Source: Lachnospiraceae bacterium
Lineage (GTDB): Bacteria > Bacillota > Clostridia > Lachnospirales > Lachnospiraceae
Length of the DNA stretch: 32,612 bases
Direction of reading: 5' to 3'
Assembly (NCBI GenBank): GCA_017958585.1
Contig: JAGDCK010000097.1
Span: forward strand, 1 to 32,612
Shown: positions 13,405 through 22,309 of the stretch, piece after piece
How positions within the stretch are numbered: the stretch's first letter is position 1
Layout of the letters: every line of letters starts with the position of its first letter
Position numbers and translations under genes: made by a program
Notes under the pieces: model-generated
What the model saw: the letters and a program-made list of their open reading frames with translations, nothing else
What the model was told of the DNA's origin: nothing
Databases searched by the model: none

Positions 13405-16150
13405 GACAAAAGCAAAAAAACTGAATAACAGGAAAAAGTTTTTGCTTTGCCTGCAGGTCATCATAGCAGTGGTGGCAGTGGGTGCTCTTGTGATGGGCGT
13501 AAAAGTATCGGACATTAAGAAACTGGTACTTTTCGCAGACACTGTGTCCGGAAATGAATTTCAGACAGTTTCGGGTAGTGACCTGGATAACGAAGATGAT
13601 CAGGATACCGGGGATGGCGGAGAAAATAGTGAAAACGGCGATACCGTTTCAGATTCCGATGTTTCATCGGGAGACATTGTCTCACCCGGAGAACCCGAGA
13701 CCCCCGAGACACCGGAAACTCCGGAGTCCACAGTGCCCGTGGCAGTTCTTCATTACATCAGATATGTGGAAGTTTATCCTGAACCCACAATAGACAGTGA
13801 AGAAACTGATAATGGATCGGATAACGGAAATGAAACCGGTGAATCTGAGGATACAGGAAACACAGGCAATGAGAATACTCCGTCCTCAGGAGAAGAGACC
13901 GTATCTGACGGAGACAGCGGATCAAATGACGCAAACGATGGCGATCAGGGTCAGGGAAATTCGGAAAATAATGACCCCGGAAACGGATCTGGTAATGATC
14001 CTCAGAATGGATCCGAATCTGCACCGGCCGGACCAACCTACAGGAAAGTTCCCTCCACCATGGAGTTTACTTCCGTTGCGGCTGCCATTGCAGCGGCAGA
14101 GGATTACTATGTGATAAGCAATGAGCACAGGGGTCAGTCCGAAACTGAGTTTTTGCCTTATATCACACTGTGCGGTGACTCAGAGGTAAACACCACCATC
14201 AATGTGACTGCAAATACCCATAACCTCACTCTGGACCTTAACGGACATGATATTGTCTTCAAGGATACGGCATATTTTAATATTTCCGCGTCCATGGAGT
14301 TTACAATAACGGATTCTTCTCAGACTCCGGGAGTTGTAAAGGGTTCATACGAATACATTTTTGACGGAACCGGAACCTTGAACATTGACGGAGGAAACTT
14401 TATAAGCGAGCAGACCTCCATAATCGGCAGCATGCTTTTATATGCAAACGGCGGTTTCTATGTTTATTCCGATGATTTCGGATTCGGCAAGATCAGTTCA
14501 CCGATCCTCAGAGAAAGGGATGTGTTCATATCCGACACCAGGACGATCCACGGTGTTGAATACACAGGCTTCTACATTGACAGAGCAACATTTGTAAACA
14601 GCTACACTGTAAATGAGCAGGCATTTAGCGATTACTACGGAAACTTCAGGGATGCCTGGAGCGGCGCCATGGAAAAAAGTGCCTCAAACAGCAATGTGAT
14701 CGTAAAGATCGACACATTAAATACCGAGTCAAAGACAGTCAGTGTAACAGAGCTAAGCATTTTATTAAAGGGAAAGATCCTTCTCGACGGTCTTGACTTT
14801 GAGAGAAGTGAAGGCTTCAGAGACGGTTTCTTTAAGATATCTGCCGGAGAACTCATATTAAATGATGTGACCTTAAACGGCAGTATTACCACAGGAGATG
14901 TGAGATATTCCACAGCACCGCTTATCAGCTATGAAGGCGGAAAACTCTGCATTTCGGGAAGCAGTGAAAAGGGTACACTCATAGAGAACAATCTGGCAAA
15001 TACCACATCCGCGGGAATCTTTGTAAAGGGCGGTCTGTCCATGGATATGGCAGGTTACGTGGATGTATGTGACAATTTCGTGATGGTGACTCCCGACGAT
15101 ATTTATGTGAATGGTACAAAGCCTTCCAATATTTTCCTGGGTGATGATGCTTCGGTTACCCTTATAAGCAGGGTCAGATGCAACAAAAAAATAGGAATTT
15201 CCTATGGCGATCCCATCATAGCCGGTTATACATATGTGGGTGCCATCGGAGCGGATTATCAGCAGTCCTTTGCGGAAGACGAGATCGACGATCCCGAAAC
15301 CGAGGGAGACGAGCGACTTGCCTTCTTTACATCCGATGCGGTGGGATATAAGTCATATTATATGGTCTACAACGAGACCTCCAATCTCTTTTATTGGGAC
15401 AGAAGCGTGAAGCTTTTGCCGGAGGCAGGCATCGACAGGATCGAGTACATTCTGATCCCCATAGGAATGCTCCTTCTCATAATAGTGCTCTTTGCCATCA
15501 GAAAAAATGCCCGACTCGCAAGGGGTATAGTAAGCGGAATTGCGGTATTATTTATACTTGCGGGCGCAGGCTTTGCAGTATATCATATTGAATTGGAGAA
15601 AGAAATCTCACGTGAAAATCAGGAGATTATAAAGGAGATCAGCGCCTCCATAAAGAAAAACTCACTGGCGAATGTTCCGGCTTTGGACAGCGATATCATT
15701 CCCGAGGTCGTGACAGAGGACAGAGAGGTTGTGGAAGAAAACAAAAATATATCTGTTCCGAAGGACGGAAGAGAATATATTGGCGTCATCGAAATACCGG
15801 ATTATGATATCACACTTCCGGTGCTTGCAGAGTACAGCGGAGCCAGCATGAAGACTACTCCCTGTGTTTATTACGGTGACATTGACACTTCGGATCTGGT
15901 TATCGTGGGACACAACTACGATACACAATTCGGCGCACTTAGGGAATGCGAGGACGAAACCGAAGTGATACTTACACTTACGGACGGTAGTGTCTATGAG
16001 TACACGAGTTATCTCACCGAGGAGATGAACCCTGATGAAGTGGACAGGATGATAGAGGGTAACTGGGATCTGACCCTGTTTACCTGCAGCTTGAACGGTG
16101 AAAAACGTGTGGCAATAAGATGCGATTTGCTTGAAACGGGAGTAGAATAA
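13385..16150 (+). CDS. Three-helix membrane protein: acidic linker, beta-solenoid and C-terminal sortase domain
   Basis: A 921-residue protein. A lysine-rich cytoplasmic start leads to helix 1 (about 19-39), an acidic G/S/N/E linker with a PET repeat (about 52-225), and a beta-rich region (about 225-680) with short VTLDLNG-like strands resembling a pectin-lyase-type parallel beta-helix. Two helices follow (about 686-704 and 712-733) separated by a short basic cytoplasmic loop. The final domain (about 765-917) is a sortase: H843 in GHNYDTQFG, C901 in LFTCSLNG and R908. The class is uncertain, since the HNY form differs from the class C sortase upstream. The topology puts both the solenoid and the sortase outside. 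It might anchor finished pili, attach a particular subunit, or present the solenoid near the assembly site. The start overlaps the previous gene and the stop overlaps the next ATG by one base. Confidence 0.85.
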   Translation: MERKNHETKAKKLNNRKKFLLCLQVIIAVVAVGALVMGVKVSDIKKLVLFADTVSGNEFQTVSGSDLDNEDDQDTGDGGENSENGDTVSDSDVSSGDIVSPGEPETPETPETPESTVPVAVLHYIRYVEVYPEPTIDSEETDNGSDNGNETGESEDTGNTGNENTPSSGEETVSDGDSGSNDANDGDQGQGNSENNDPGNGSGNDPQNGSESAPAGPTYRKVPSTMEFTSVAAAIAAAEDYYVISNEHRGQSETEFLPYITLCGDSEVNTTINVTANTHNLTLDLNGHDIVFKDTAYFNISASMEFTITDSSQTPGVVKGSYEYIFDGTGTLNIDGGNFISEQTSIIGSMLLYANGGFYVYSDDFGFGKISSPILRERDVFISDTRTIHGVEYTGFYIDRATFVNSYTVNEQAFSDYYGNFRDAWSGAMEKSASNSNVIVKIDTLNTESKTVSVTELSILLKGKILLDGLDFERSEGFRDGFFKISAGELILNDVTLNGSITTGDVRYSTAPLISYEGGKLCISGSSEKGTLIENNLANTTSAGIFVKGGLSMDMAGYVDVCDNFVMVTPDDIYVNGTKPSNIFLGDDASVTLISRVRCNKKIGISYGDPIIAGYTYVGAIGADYQQSFAEDEIDDPETEGDERLAFFTSDAVGYKSYYMVYNETSNLFYWDRSVKLLPEAGIDRIEYILIPIGMLLLIIVLFAIRKNARLARGIVSGIAVLFILAGAGFAVYHIELEKEISRENQEIIKEISASIKKNSLANVPALDSDIIPEVVTEDREVVEENKNISVPKDGREYIGVIEIPDYDITLPVLAEYSGASMKTTPCVYYGDIDTSDLVIVGHNYDTQFGALRECEDETEVILTLTDGSVYEYTSYLTEEMNPDEVDRMIEGNWDLTLFTCSLNGEKRVAIRCDLLETGVE

Positions 16151-17421
16151 TGGAGTTGTTCAGTCTTGCACTCAGTCTTTCGGGAGTCTTCGTCATAGCT
16201 ATCATGATAGTGGGCGTAAGTCTCTCGAAGATGACCTATAAACGCAAAAAAAAGCTCCTTTTGTGGATGTCATTTCACTGCGGAACTGTGTTTATGGACA
16301 TGATGGTAAGCGTGTCGGGGGAATTCGACGGCTATCTGTATGTGGTCATTGGGAAAATAGCGGAGTTTTTGCTCTTTTGCGGGGCAGTTTACTATGCCCA
16401 TCTGTATCTTGAGGATATTTTCAGAAAGATGATGAGACGGGTCACAGCCTACAGAAGGGGTGTGATTGTCTATCTCGCACTTTTAAATATCATCAACATT
16501 TCCAGCGTGATCACGGGATTTACATTCAGGATAGAAAACGCTTCCACCGTAAAAAACGGACCCTTCTGGTACGTGGTATATTTTTTCGCGGCCATGGTTT
16601 ACTTTGCGGATATCTGTATTATAATGTATAATAAAGTGAAAAACCGTGAATCGTTGAGCCAGACCTATGTGCTTGGTGCCTTTTTTGTGCTAAGCCTTCT
16701 GGTGCAGCCCATCTGCTATCTGTATGAGGCTGTATTTCCCACATATTTTGCGATCTCACTGTGTTTTATAATCTATTACATATATTACAACGTGAATCAG
16801 TACAAGTGGTTTATGGAAAACGAAGTGGAGAGGGAGAAGCGCAAGACCAAGCTCATGCTCTCGCAGATCCAGCCCCATTTTATCTTTAATTCACTTACGA
16901 CCATAAAGTATCTGGTGATGGATGACCCGGTGGTGGCCGAGATGGCAGTCACCAAATTTACCAGTTATCTGAGAGCCAATTTAGAGTCCCTGTCCGTTGA
17001 CAGGACCATAGTTAACTTTGATAAGGAGCTTGAACACACCGAGATATATCTGTGGCTTGAGCAGCTTAGATTTGAAGACTTTTTGAAGGTAGAGTACTAT
17101 GTGGAGACCAGGGATTTTAAGATCCCGATGCTGACCTTACAGCCCATAGTCGAAAATGCCGTAAAGCACGGTATATGCAAGAAAAAGGACGGAGGCACCG
17201 TCACCATCAGAGTAAAGGAAAAGTCGGATGCCTACGAGATCGAGATAAAGGATGACGGCGTAGGATTTGATGTGGAGAACGTAATAAACGATCCCCAATA
17301 TGACAATGGCGGAATCGCAAATGTTAGCAAGCGTCTCACCGGATTTAACTATTCAACCATGAGTATCCTCAGTAAAAAGGATTGCGGTACCACTGTGAAA
17401 ATATCACTGACCAAGGAGTAG
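16150..17421 (+). CDS. Seven-helix sensor histidine kinase, LytS/YesM-like (HisKA_7-type His_kinase)
   Basis: This 423-residue kinase has about seven predicted membrane helices in residues 1-215. The His_kinase domain follows, with phosphoacceptor H243 in QPHFIFNSL, and then an HATPase domain with an N box (ENAVKHG, about 334-340) and a G box (DDGVGFD). These are the hallmarks of the LytS/YesM group. The membrane-embedded sensor has almost no extracellular loop domain, so it may sense a membrane signal or a partner protein. No response regulator gene is present in the window, so its partner is encoded elsewhere. Its ATG overlaps the preceding TAA, and the next gene starts 5 bp after its stop, so it is translated with the sortases and probably monitors or controls pilus assembly. 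Confidence 0.9.
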   Translation: MELFSLALSLSGVFVIAIMIVGVSLSKMTYKRKKKLLLWMSFHCGTVFMDMMVSVSGEFDGYLYVVIGKIAEFLLFCGAVYYAHLYLEDIFRKMMRRVTAYRRGVIVYLALLNIINISSVITGFTFRIENASTVKNGPFWYVVYFFAAMVYFADICIIMYNKVKNRESLSQTYVLGAFFVLSLLVQPICYLYEAVFPTYFAISLCFIIYYIYYNVNQYKWFMENEVEREKRKTKLMLSQIQPHFIFNSLTTIKYLVMDDPVVAEMAVTKFTSYLRANLESLSVDRTIVNFDKELEHTEIYLWLEQLRFEDFLKVEYYVETRDFKIPMLTLQPIVENAVKHGICKKKDGGTVTIRVKEKSDAYEIEIKDDGVGFDVENVINDPQYDNGGIANVSKRLTGFNYSTMSILSKKDCGTTVKISLTKE

Positions 17422-17426
17422 ACCAT

Positions 17427-18086
17427 ATGGCCGAAAACGTCAAGGAACAAAAGCAAATTATATATTATGACCTGGATACGGAGGGAAATACCGAGGAAAA
17501 AGCTGAGGACGTGTATGAAAAATACGTCTTTGATGAGACTGCAGCTCCTGAGACCTCTGACCAAAGCGGGGAGCCGGAAGAGTTGAACTACGATGAGAAC
17601 ATGGATGACTCCATCTCTGAGGAGGAAGATCAGAGTGACGATTTCGGAGGCCTTTCAGAGGAGGACATGAAGCGCCTTGACGGACTGGAGGATGAGGAGG
17701 AAGAACTCAGGGAAGATTTTTTTGCGGCGGATCTTTCCGGTGATGATCGCACAAGACTTGAAGAGAGGATAAGAGCCATGGAGGAGGATATCGCCACCAT
17801 CAAACAGGGCGTATCCAATATCCTCGATATCAAATTCGACATGATGTACCAGTCCCTTCGTACGGAGATCCACGAGGATGCCATAAAGACTTACAGAAAT
17901 ATCCAGGCAGTCATTGTGGAGGAGGATGCAAAGCAGAATCACGTTCTCTTTGGCATGGACGGAAATACCAATAAATTAAAGAACAGAATGAATCATCTGC
18001 TTATTTTCTCCATCGTCTCATTTGTGACATCCATCCTGGTAATGCTTATGCAGATATTACCGGCACTTGGATTTAATCTGTTTTGA
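17427..18086 (+). CDS. Acidic tail-anchored coiled-coil membrane protein, unknown
   Basis: A 219-residue protein I do not recognise. Residues 1-100 are very acidic and probably disordered (runs of E and D). Residues about 105-185 look helical or coiled coil. One C-terminal helix (about 188-212) ends almost at the terminus, giving a tail-anchored, cytoplasm-facing topology. The ATG at 17427 has AAGGAG 8 nt upstream, which excludes the longer frame that overlaps the kinase gene. It is the last gene of the sortase operon and is followed by a terminator. It may be a cytoplasmic scaffold for the kinase or the sortase tails; that is inference from position only. Confidence 0.8.
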   Translation: MAENVKEQKQIIYYDLDTEGNTEEKAEDVYEKYVFDETAAPETSDQSGEPEELNYDENMDDSISEEEDQSDDFGGLSEEDMKRLDGLEDEEEELREDFFAADLSGDDRTRLEERIRAMEEDIATIKQGVSNILDIKFDMMYQSLRTEIHEDAIKTYRNIQAVIVEEDAKQNHVLFGMDGNTNKLKNRMNHLLIFSIVSFVTSILVMLMQILPALGFNLF

Positions 18087-18089
18087 ATG

Positions 18090-18121
18090 AAGCATCGGCC
18101 TTTTGACCGGTGCTTTTTTTG
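18090..18121 (+). terminator. Terminator of the sortase operon
   Basis: AAGCATCGG (18090-18098) pairs with CCGGTGCTT (18107-18115), one wobble, 8-nt loop, followed directly by a T run to 18121. Confidence 0.85.
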
Positions 18122-18156
18122 TTAAATTAATTGCTTCTCATGATGGGGAAAATCAA

Positions 18157-18185
18157 TTGTCAGCGCAGTCAAAGAATGATAAAAT
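18157..18185 (+). promoter_or_regulatory. Promoter of the GGDEF-thyA-folA transcript
   Basis: TTGTCA (18157-18162), 17-bp spacer, TAAAAT (18180-18185), with TGA directly before the -10 as an extended -10 element. The leader to the ATG at 18215 is short and shows no riboswitch-like structure. Confidence 0.7.
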
Positions 18186-18214
18186 CAAATTATAAATATA
18201 CTGAGGTAATACCA

Positions 18215-19801
18215 ATGAGTAAAGAGGCGCTCGAAAGGGCAGTGGCTGATTTTGAAAACAAAATATTGTCGGCGGAAGATTTTGACGCTTCAGAGGTTAC
18301 CGAAGTGATCGAAAAGCACAGGGATCTTGGCGAAAAAGGCCTGATGGGAATGCTTTACTATTACAGGGCATATGCTTATCTCGTAAACGGATTTCAATTT
18401 GAGGCTATTGAGGATTTAAACCTAAGTATCGCAGGGCTTTTGGGTTCCGAGAGAGAGAAGGAAGTGGCAAGAGCCTATAATATGCTGGGAGTTATCGCAA
18501 ACGGCGGAAGCAACCTGATCCTTGCCCATGAACATTATGAGACGGCCCTTACCTACGCCGCAAAATACGACGAAGATATCATTCAGGGAATGGTATGGGG
18601 AAATCTGGCTGAACTTCTCCACAGAGTGGGAAGCGAGGAGAGCGCGGAGAAATATTATAAGAGATTCCTGGAAACCTTTGACAGCAGCGATGATGTGGAC
18701 AACAATAACGGTCTGTCCATGTTTAAAAGAGCTGCCGGAGGATACGGATATGTATTATTAAATCTCGGAAAAGTAGAGGAAACCGGTGAACTTTTAGAAA
18801 AGATCGACACCATGCCGGAGACAATCTTTGATCCCTCATCGGAAATGTCCGTCGCCAGTTTGAAGGCATATTACCACAAACTGATCGGGGACATGGATGG
18901 AGCAAGGGAATATATACGCAAAACTCTTGATGTGGTAAAACTTGGCATAAATATCACATCGTCTTATGATCAGATCCAGAATTTCATGCAGTTTTTGATC
19001 GATTTAAAAGATTATAAGTCCCTTGGTGCTTTGCTTGATCTGGTGACGCCCCAGGCAGCCATTGAGAAAAATGAGGGCTTTATGCTGCAGCTTTTGCAGG
19101 CTCAGTTAAAGTACTGCTCGGAAAACATGGACAGCGAAGCCTATGTAAACAGCACCCAGACATTTTTTAAGATCAAGGAAAAATACGAGCAGTCAGAAAA
19201 TGCCCAGATCCTGTCCATGATGGAGCTTAGAAACAAGCTTTCCTATCTGGAAAATGAGGAGGAAGGCTTAAAGGAGCGAAATTTAAGTCTGGAATTCCAG
19301 GCTGAACACGATTTTTTGACGGGGCTTTACAACAAGAGATATTTAAACGACTACGCAGAGGCTACTTTTGAAAAGACATTTATCAAGAGGGAGAATCTGG
19401 GAGTACTGTTTGCGGATATTGACAATTTCAAAATCTTAAATGACACCTATGGTCATGCGGAGGGAGATAAATGTATCTCTGCGGTGGCCACCACCATAAA
19501 GCGGGTCATGAGAAATGACTTTGCGGCCAGATACGGCGGGGACGAATTCGTCATGATCTTTTCGGGCAGATCCAGGGATTACGTGGAGGACAGAGCCTGG
19601 GAGCTTATCGACGAGATCAAAAAGCTGGATATGTACGGTGGGGTATCCATCACCATAGGCGGCATATATGCAAGGCCGGAGCGACTGAACAAGATCTGGG
19701 ATTATTTCAAGGCTGCGGATTCTGCTCTTTATATGCAAAAGGAGATTCAACGAGGATCCTTTAAAATGACCCTACGTGAAGACCAAACATTACTTACTTA
19801 A
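18215..19801 (+). CDS. TPR-repeat diguanylate cyclase (GGDEF)
   Basis: A soluble 528-residue protein. Residues about 25-330 are helical pairs of TPR type (motifs such as ARAYNMLGVI and GNLAELLHRVG). A short coiled coil (about 335-365) leads to a GGDEF domain, starting DFLTGLYNKRYL and carrying FADIDNFKILNDTYGH and an intact GGDEF at 441-445. It should make c-di-GMP from two GTP. The allosteric inhibition site is degenerate: where RxxD is expected, five residues before the motif, the sequence reads MRND. The TPRs suggest control by protein contacts. The ATG at 18215 follows GAGGT; the upstream extension of the frame crosses the promoter. It sits directly after the pilus locus, so it may affect surface structures, but it is transcribed with thyA and folA. 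Confidence 0.9.
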   Translation: MSKEALERAVADFENKILSAEDFDASEVTEVIEKHRDLGEKGLMGMLYYYRAYAYLVNGFQFEAIEDLNLSIAGLLGSEREKEVARAYNMLGVIANGGSNLILAHEHYETALTYAAKYDEDIIQGMVWGNLAELLHRVGSEESAEKYYKRFLETFDSSDDVDNNNGLSMFKRAAGGYGYVLLNLGKVEETGELLEKIDTMPETIFDPSSEMSVASLKAYYHKLIGDMDGAREYIRKTLDVVKLGINITSSYDQIQNFMQFLIDLKDYKSLGALLDLVTPQAAIEKNEGFMLQLLQAQLKYCSENMDSEAYVNSTQTFFKIKEKYEQSENAQILSMMELRNKLSYLENEEEGLKERNLSLEFQAEHDFLTGLYNKRYLNDYAEATFEKTFIKRENLGVLFADIDNFKILNDTYGHAEGDKCISAVATTIKRVMRNDFAARYGGDEFVMIFSGRSRDYVEDRAWELIDEIKKLDMYGGVSITIGGIYARPERLNKIWDYFKAADSALYMQKEIQRGSFKMTLREDQTLLT

Positions 19802-19814
19802 AGGGGGATAATGC

Positions 19815-21413
19815 ATGAAACTAACCTTTATCGGCGCAGATCATGAAGTAACCGGAAGTTGCCACTACATGGAGGTGGGCAGCAAGAAGTTTCTGGTGGA
19901 TTACGGTATGGAACAGGGAGTGGATGCCTATGAGAACGCACCTCTTCCCGTAAACGAATCCATGATCGATTACGTGTTTTTAACCCATGCACATGTGGAT
20001 CACTCGGGACTGTTGCCCCTGCTGTATGCCCACGGCTTCAGAGGACAGATATTTACCACCGACGCCACGGCGGATCTCTGTAACATAATGCTCAGAGACT
20101 GTGCCCACATTCAACAGATGGAATGTGAGTGGAAGAACAGAAAGATGAAGAGAAATTCCGACGCACCCATGATAGAACCTATCTATACCATGGAGGATGC
20201 GGACGGTGTCATAAAGAGGATCGTTCCCTGTCACTATGATCATGTTTATGAGATATGTGACGAGATCAAGATCAGATTTACGGATATAGGACATCTGCTT
20301 GGATCGGCCAGCATAGAGTTATGGCTAAACGAAAACGGCACGGAGAAAAAGATAGTTTTTTCCGGCGATATCGGTAACAAAAATCAGCCCCTGTTAAGGG
20401 ATCCCATCCCCACAACATCTGCGGATTATGTGGTCATGGAATCCACCTACGGCGACAGGCTCCACGACAGAACAAAGGTGGACTACGAGAGCGAGCTTGC
20501 TTCCATTTTGCAGGATACCTTTGAAAAAGGCGGAAATGTGGTGATCCCATCATTTGCGGTGGGAAGGACCCAGGAGATGCTGTTTTTCTTAAGGAAGATA
20601 AAAGTGGACAGAATGGTGAAGGGCTTTGAGGACTTCCAGGTTTATGTGGACAGCCCCCTTGCCGTTGAGGCCACGGGAATTTTTAATGAAAACAGGATGG
20701 AATGTTTTGACGAGGAGGCCATGGCCCTTGTAAATGAGGGCATAAATCCAATTGCCTTTTCGGGACTTAAACTTGCCATCACCAGCGAAGAGTCAAAGGA
20801 GATCAACTTTAATGACAAGCCCAAGGTAATCCTGTCGGCTTCCGGAATGTGCGAGGCGGGTCGTATCCGTCACCACTTAAAGCACAATCTGTGGAGACCG
20901 GAGTGTACCATACTCTTTGTGGGTTACCAGGCTGTAGGAACTTTGGGCAGAAGCCTCATAGAAGGCGCAAAGGAAGTGCATCTGTTTGGCGAGCCCATTG
21001 AGGTCAGGGCAAAGATCACACAGCTTCACGGCATGAGCGGTCACGCTGACAAGGACGGACTTATCGAGTGGCTTGAAGCCTTTGAGGAAAAGCCAAAGAA
21101 GGTCTTTGTGGTTCACGGTGAGGACAATGTCTGCACCCAGTTTGCGGAGTGCTTAAAGATCGAACACGGGCAGAGGGCATACGCTCCCTATTCCGGCACG
21201 GTTTTTGACCTTACATCAGGCAAACTCGAGTATGAGGGAAATCCTCTTCCCGTAAAGAAAAAGGTTAAACCTGCCACAGGCGTATATGCAAGACTTATTG
21301 CGGCTGGACAGAGACTTATCGCAGTCATATCAAAGAGCGACGGTCTGCCAAACAAGGATCTTGCCAAATTCGCAGATCAGATCAACAATATCTGTGAAAA
21401 GATGGAAAACTAG
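19815..21413 (+). CDS. Metallo-beta-lactamase/beta-CASP/RMMBL RNA-processing-type hydrolase
   Basis: A 532-residue cytoplasmic enzyme of the YSH1/CPSF-like family. The metal-binding HxHxDH motif is seen as THAHVDHSG near residues 57-64. A second metal ligand region (DIGHLLGSAS), FSGDIG and MESTYGDRLH follow, with the beta-CASP part (VVIPSFAVGRTQE, YVDSPLA) and C-terminal RMMBL (LHGMSGHADKDGL, FVVHGE). Family members cut RNA as endo- or exonucleases; the exact substrate here is unknown. GGGGG precedes the ATG by 7 nt. It starts 13 bp after the GGDEF gene and 16 bp before thyA, so it is in the same operon. The last 60 residues extend beyond the core. Confidence 0.9.
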   Translation: MKLTFIGADHEVTGSCHYMEVGSKKFLVDYGMEQGVDAYENAPLPVNESMIDYVFLTHAHVDHSGLLPLLYAHGFRGQIFTTDATADLCNIMLRDCAHIQQMECEWKNRKMKRNSDAPMIEPIYTMEDADGVIKRIVPCHYDHVYEICDEIKIRFTDIGHLLGSASIELWLNENGTEKKIVFSGDIGNKNQPLLRDPIPTTSADYVVMESTYGDRLHDRTKVDYESELASILQDTFEKGGNVVIPSFAVGRTQEMLFFLRKIKVDRMVKGFEDFQVYVDSPLAVEATGIFNENRMECFDEEAMALVNEGINPIAFSGLKLAITSEESKEINFNDKPKVILSASGMCEAGRIRHHLKHNLWRPECTILFVGYQAVGTLGRSLIEGAKEVHLFGEPIEVRAKITQLHGMSGHADKDGLIEWLEAFEEKPKKVFVVHGEDNVCTQFAECLKIEHGQRAYAPYSGTVFDLTSGKLEYEGNPLPVKKKVKPATGVYARLIAAGQRLIAVISKSDGLPNKDLAKFADQINNICEKMEN

Positions 21414-21429
21414 TTTTCGGAGGATAATA

Positions 21430-22278
21430 ATGAGTTACGCAGACAATGTGTTTATAAATATGTGCAGGGATATTCTGGAGAACGGAACCAGCACGGAGGG
21501 AGAAAAGGTCAGACCCCATTGGCCGGACGGAACTCCCGCATATACCATCAAAAAATTCGGTGTGGTAAACAGATATGACCTCTCAAAGGAATTTCCCATA
21601 ATGACTTTGAGAAAGACAGCCCTTAAATCCGCAACGGATGAGATGCTTTGGATATGGCAGCAAAAATCCAATAATATAAACGATCTCCACAGTCACATCT
21701 GGGACGAGTGGGCGGATCCCGACGGATCCATAGGAAAGGCCTACGGATATCAGCTTGGGGTAAAGCATCAGTACAGAGAGGGCATGATGGATCAGGTGGA
21801 CCGCGTGATCTATGATCTGAAAAACAACCCCTTCAGCCGCAGGATCATGACAAATATCTATGTTCATCAGGATCTCCATGCCATGAATCTCTATCCCTGT
21901 GCCTACAGCATGACCTTCAATGTGACACAAAAGCCCGGGGATGAGAAGCTGACTTTAAATGCCATCTTAAATCAGCGCTCCCAGGACGTGCTGGCCGCAA
22001 ACAACTGGAACGTGGTGCAATATGCGGTTTTGGTACATATGCTTGCACAGGTTTGTGATATGCAGGTGGGAGAACTGGTGCATGTTATCGCGGATGCCCA
22101 TATTTATGACAGACATATTCCCTTCATCAAGGAGCTTATTTCCAGGGAGCCGAAGGAGGCGCCGAAGTTCATACTTAATCCAGAGGTAAAGGATTTCTAC
22201 AAATTTACCAGGGACGATGTGAAACTTGAGGGATATGAATTCGGAGAGCAGATAACGGATATTCCCATCGCCATCTGA
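21430..22278 (+). CDS. thyA: Thymidylate synthase
   Basis: This 282-residue enzyme methylates dUMP to dTMP using methylene-tetrahydrofolate and releases dihydrofolate. Features visible are the phosphate-binding RRIMTNIY segment, the nucleophile C157 in LYPCAYS, and the following LNQRSQDVLAANNWNVVQYA region that binds nucleotide and folate. The active-site stretch LYPCAYSMTFNV differs from the common APCHxxxQF form, so it belongs to a divergent ThyA branch. The ATG at 21430 has GGAGG 6 nt upstream; the longer open frame overlaps the upstream gene and is not used. folA follows 31 bp downstream and recycles the dihydrofolate produced. Confidence 0.95.
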   Translation: MSYADNVFINMCRDILENGTSTEGEKVRPHWPDGTPAYTIKKFGVVNRYDLSKEFPIMTLRKTALKSATDEMLWIWQQKSNNINDLHSHIWDEWADPDGSIGKAYGYQLGVKHQYREGMMDQVDRVIYDLKNNPFSRRIMTNIYVHQDLHAMNLYPCAYSMTFNVTQKPGDEKLTLNAILNQRSQDVLAANNWNVVQYAVLVHMLAQVCDMQVGELVHVIADAHIYDRHIPFIKELISREPKEAPKFILNPEVKDFYKFTRDDVKLEGYEFGEQITDIPIAI

Positions 22279-22309
22279 TATTAAAAGTCTAATTTAGAGG
22301 GAGAAAAAC

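Noticed and set aside
13554..14114. Several overlapping open frames on both strands in the acidic linker of the sortase fusion
   Set aside because: They arise from biased GA-rich repeat composition; the long + frame has clear domains on both sides.
21286..21429. N-terminal extension of thymidylate synthase
   Set aside because: It overlaps the metallo-beta-lactamase gene and lacks similarity to ThyA; GGAGG points to the ATG at 21430.
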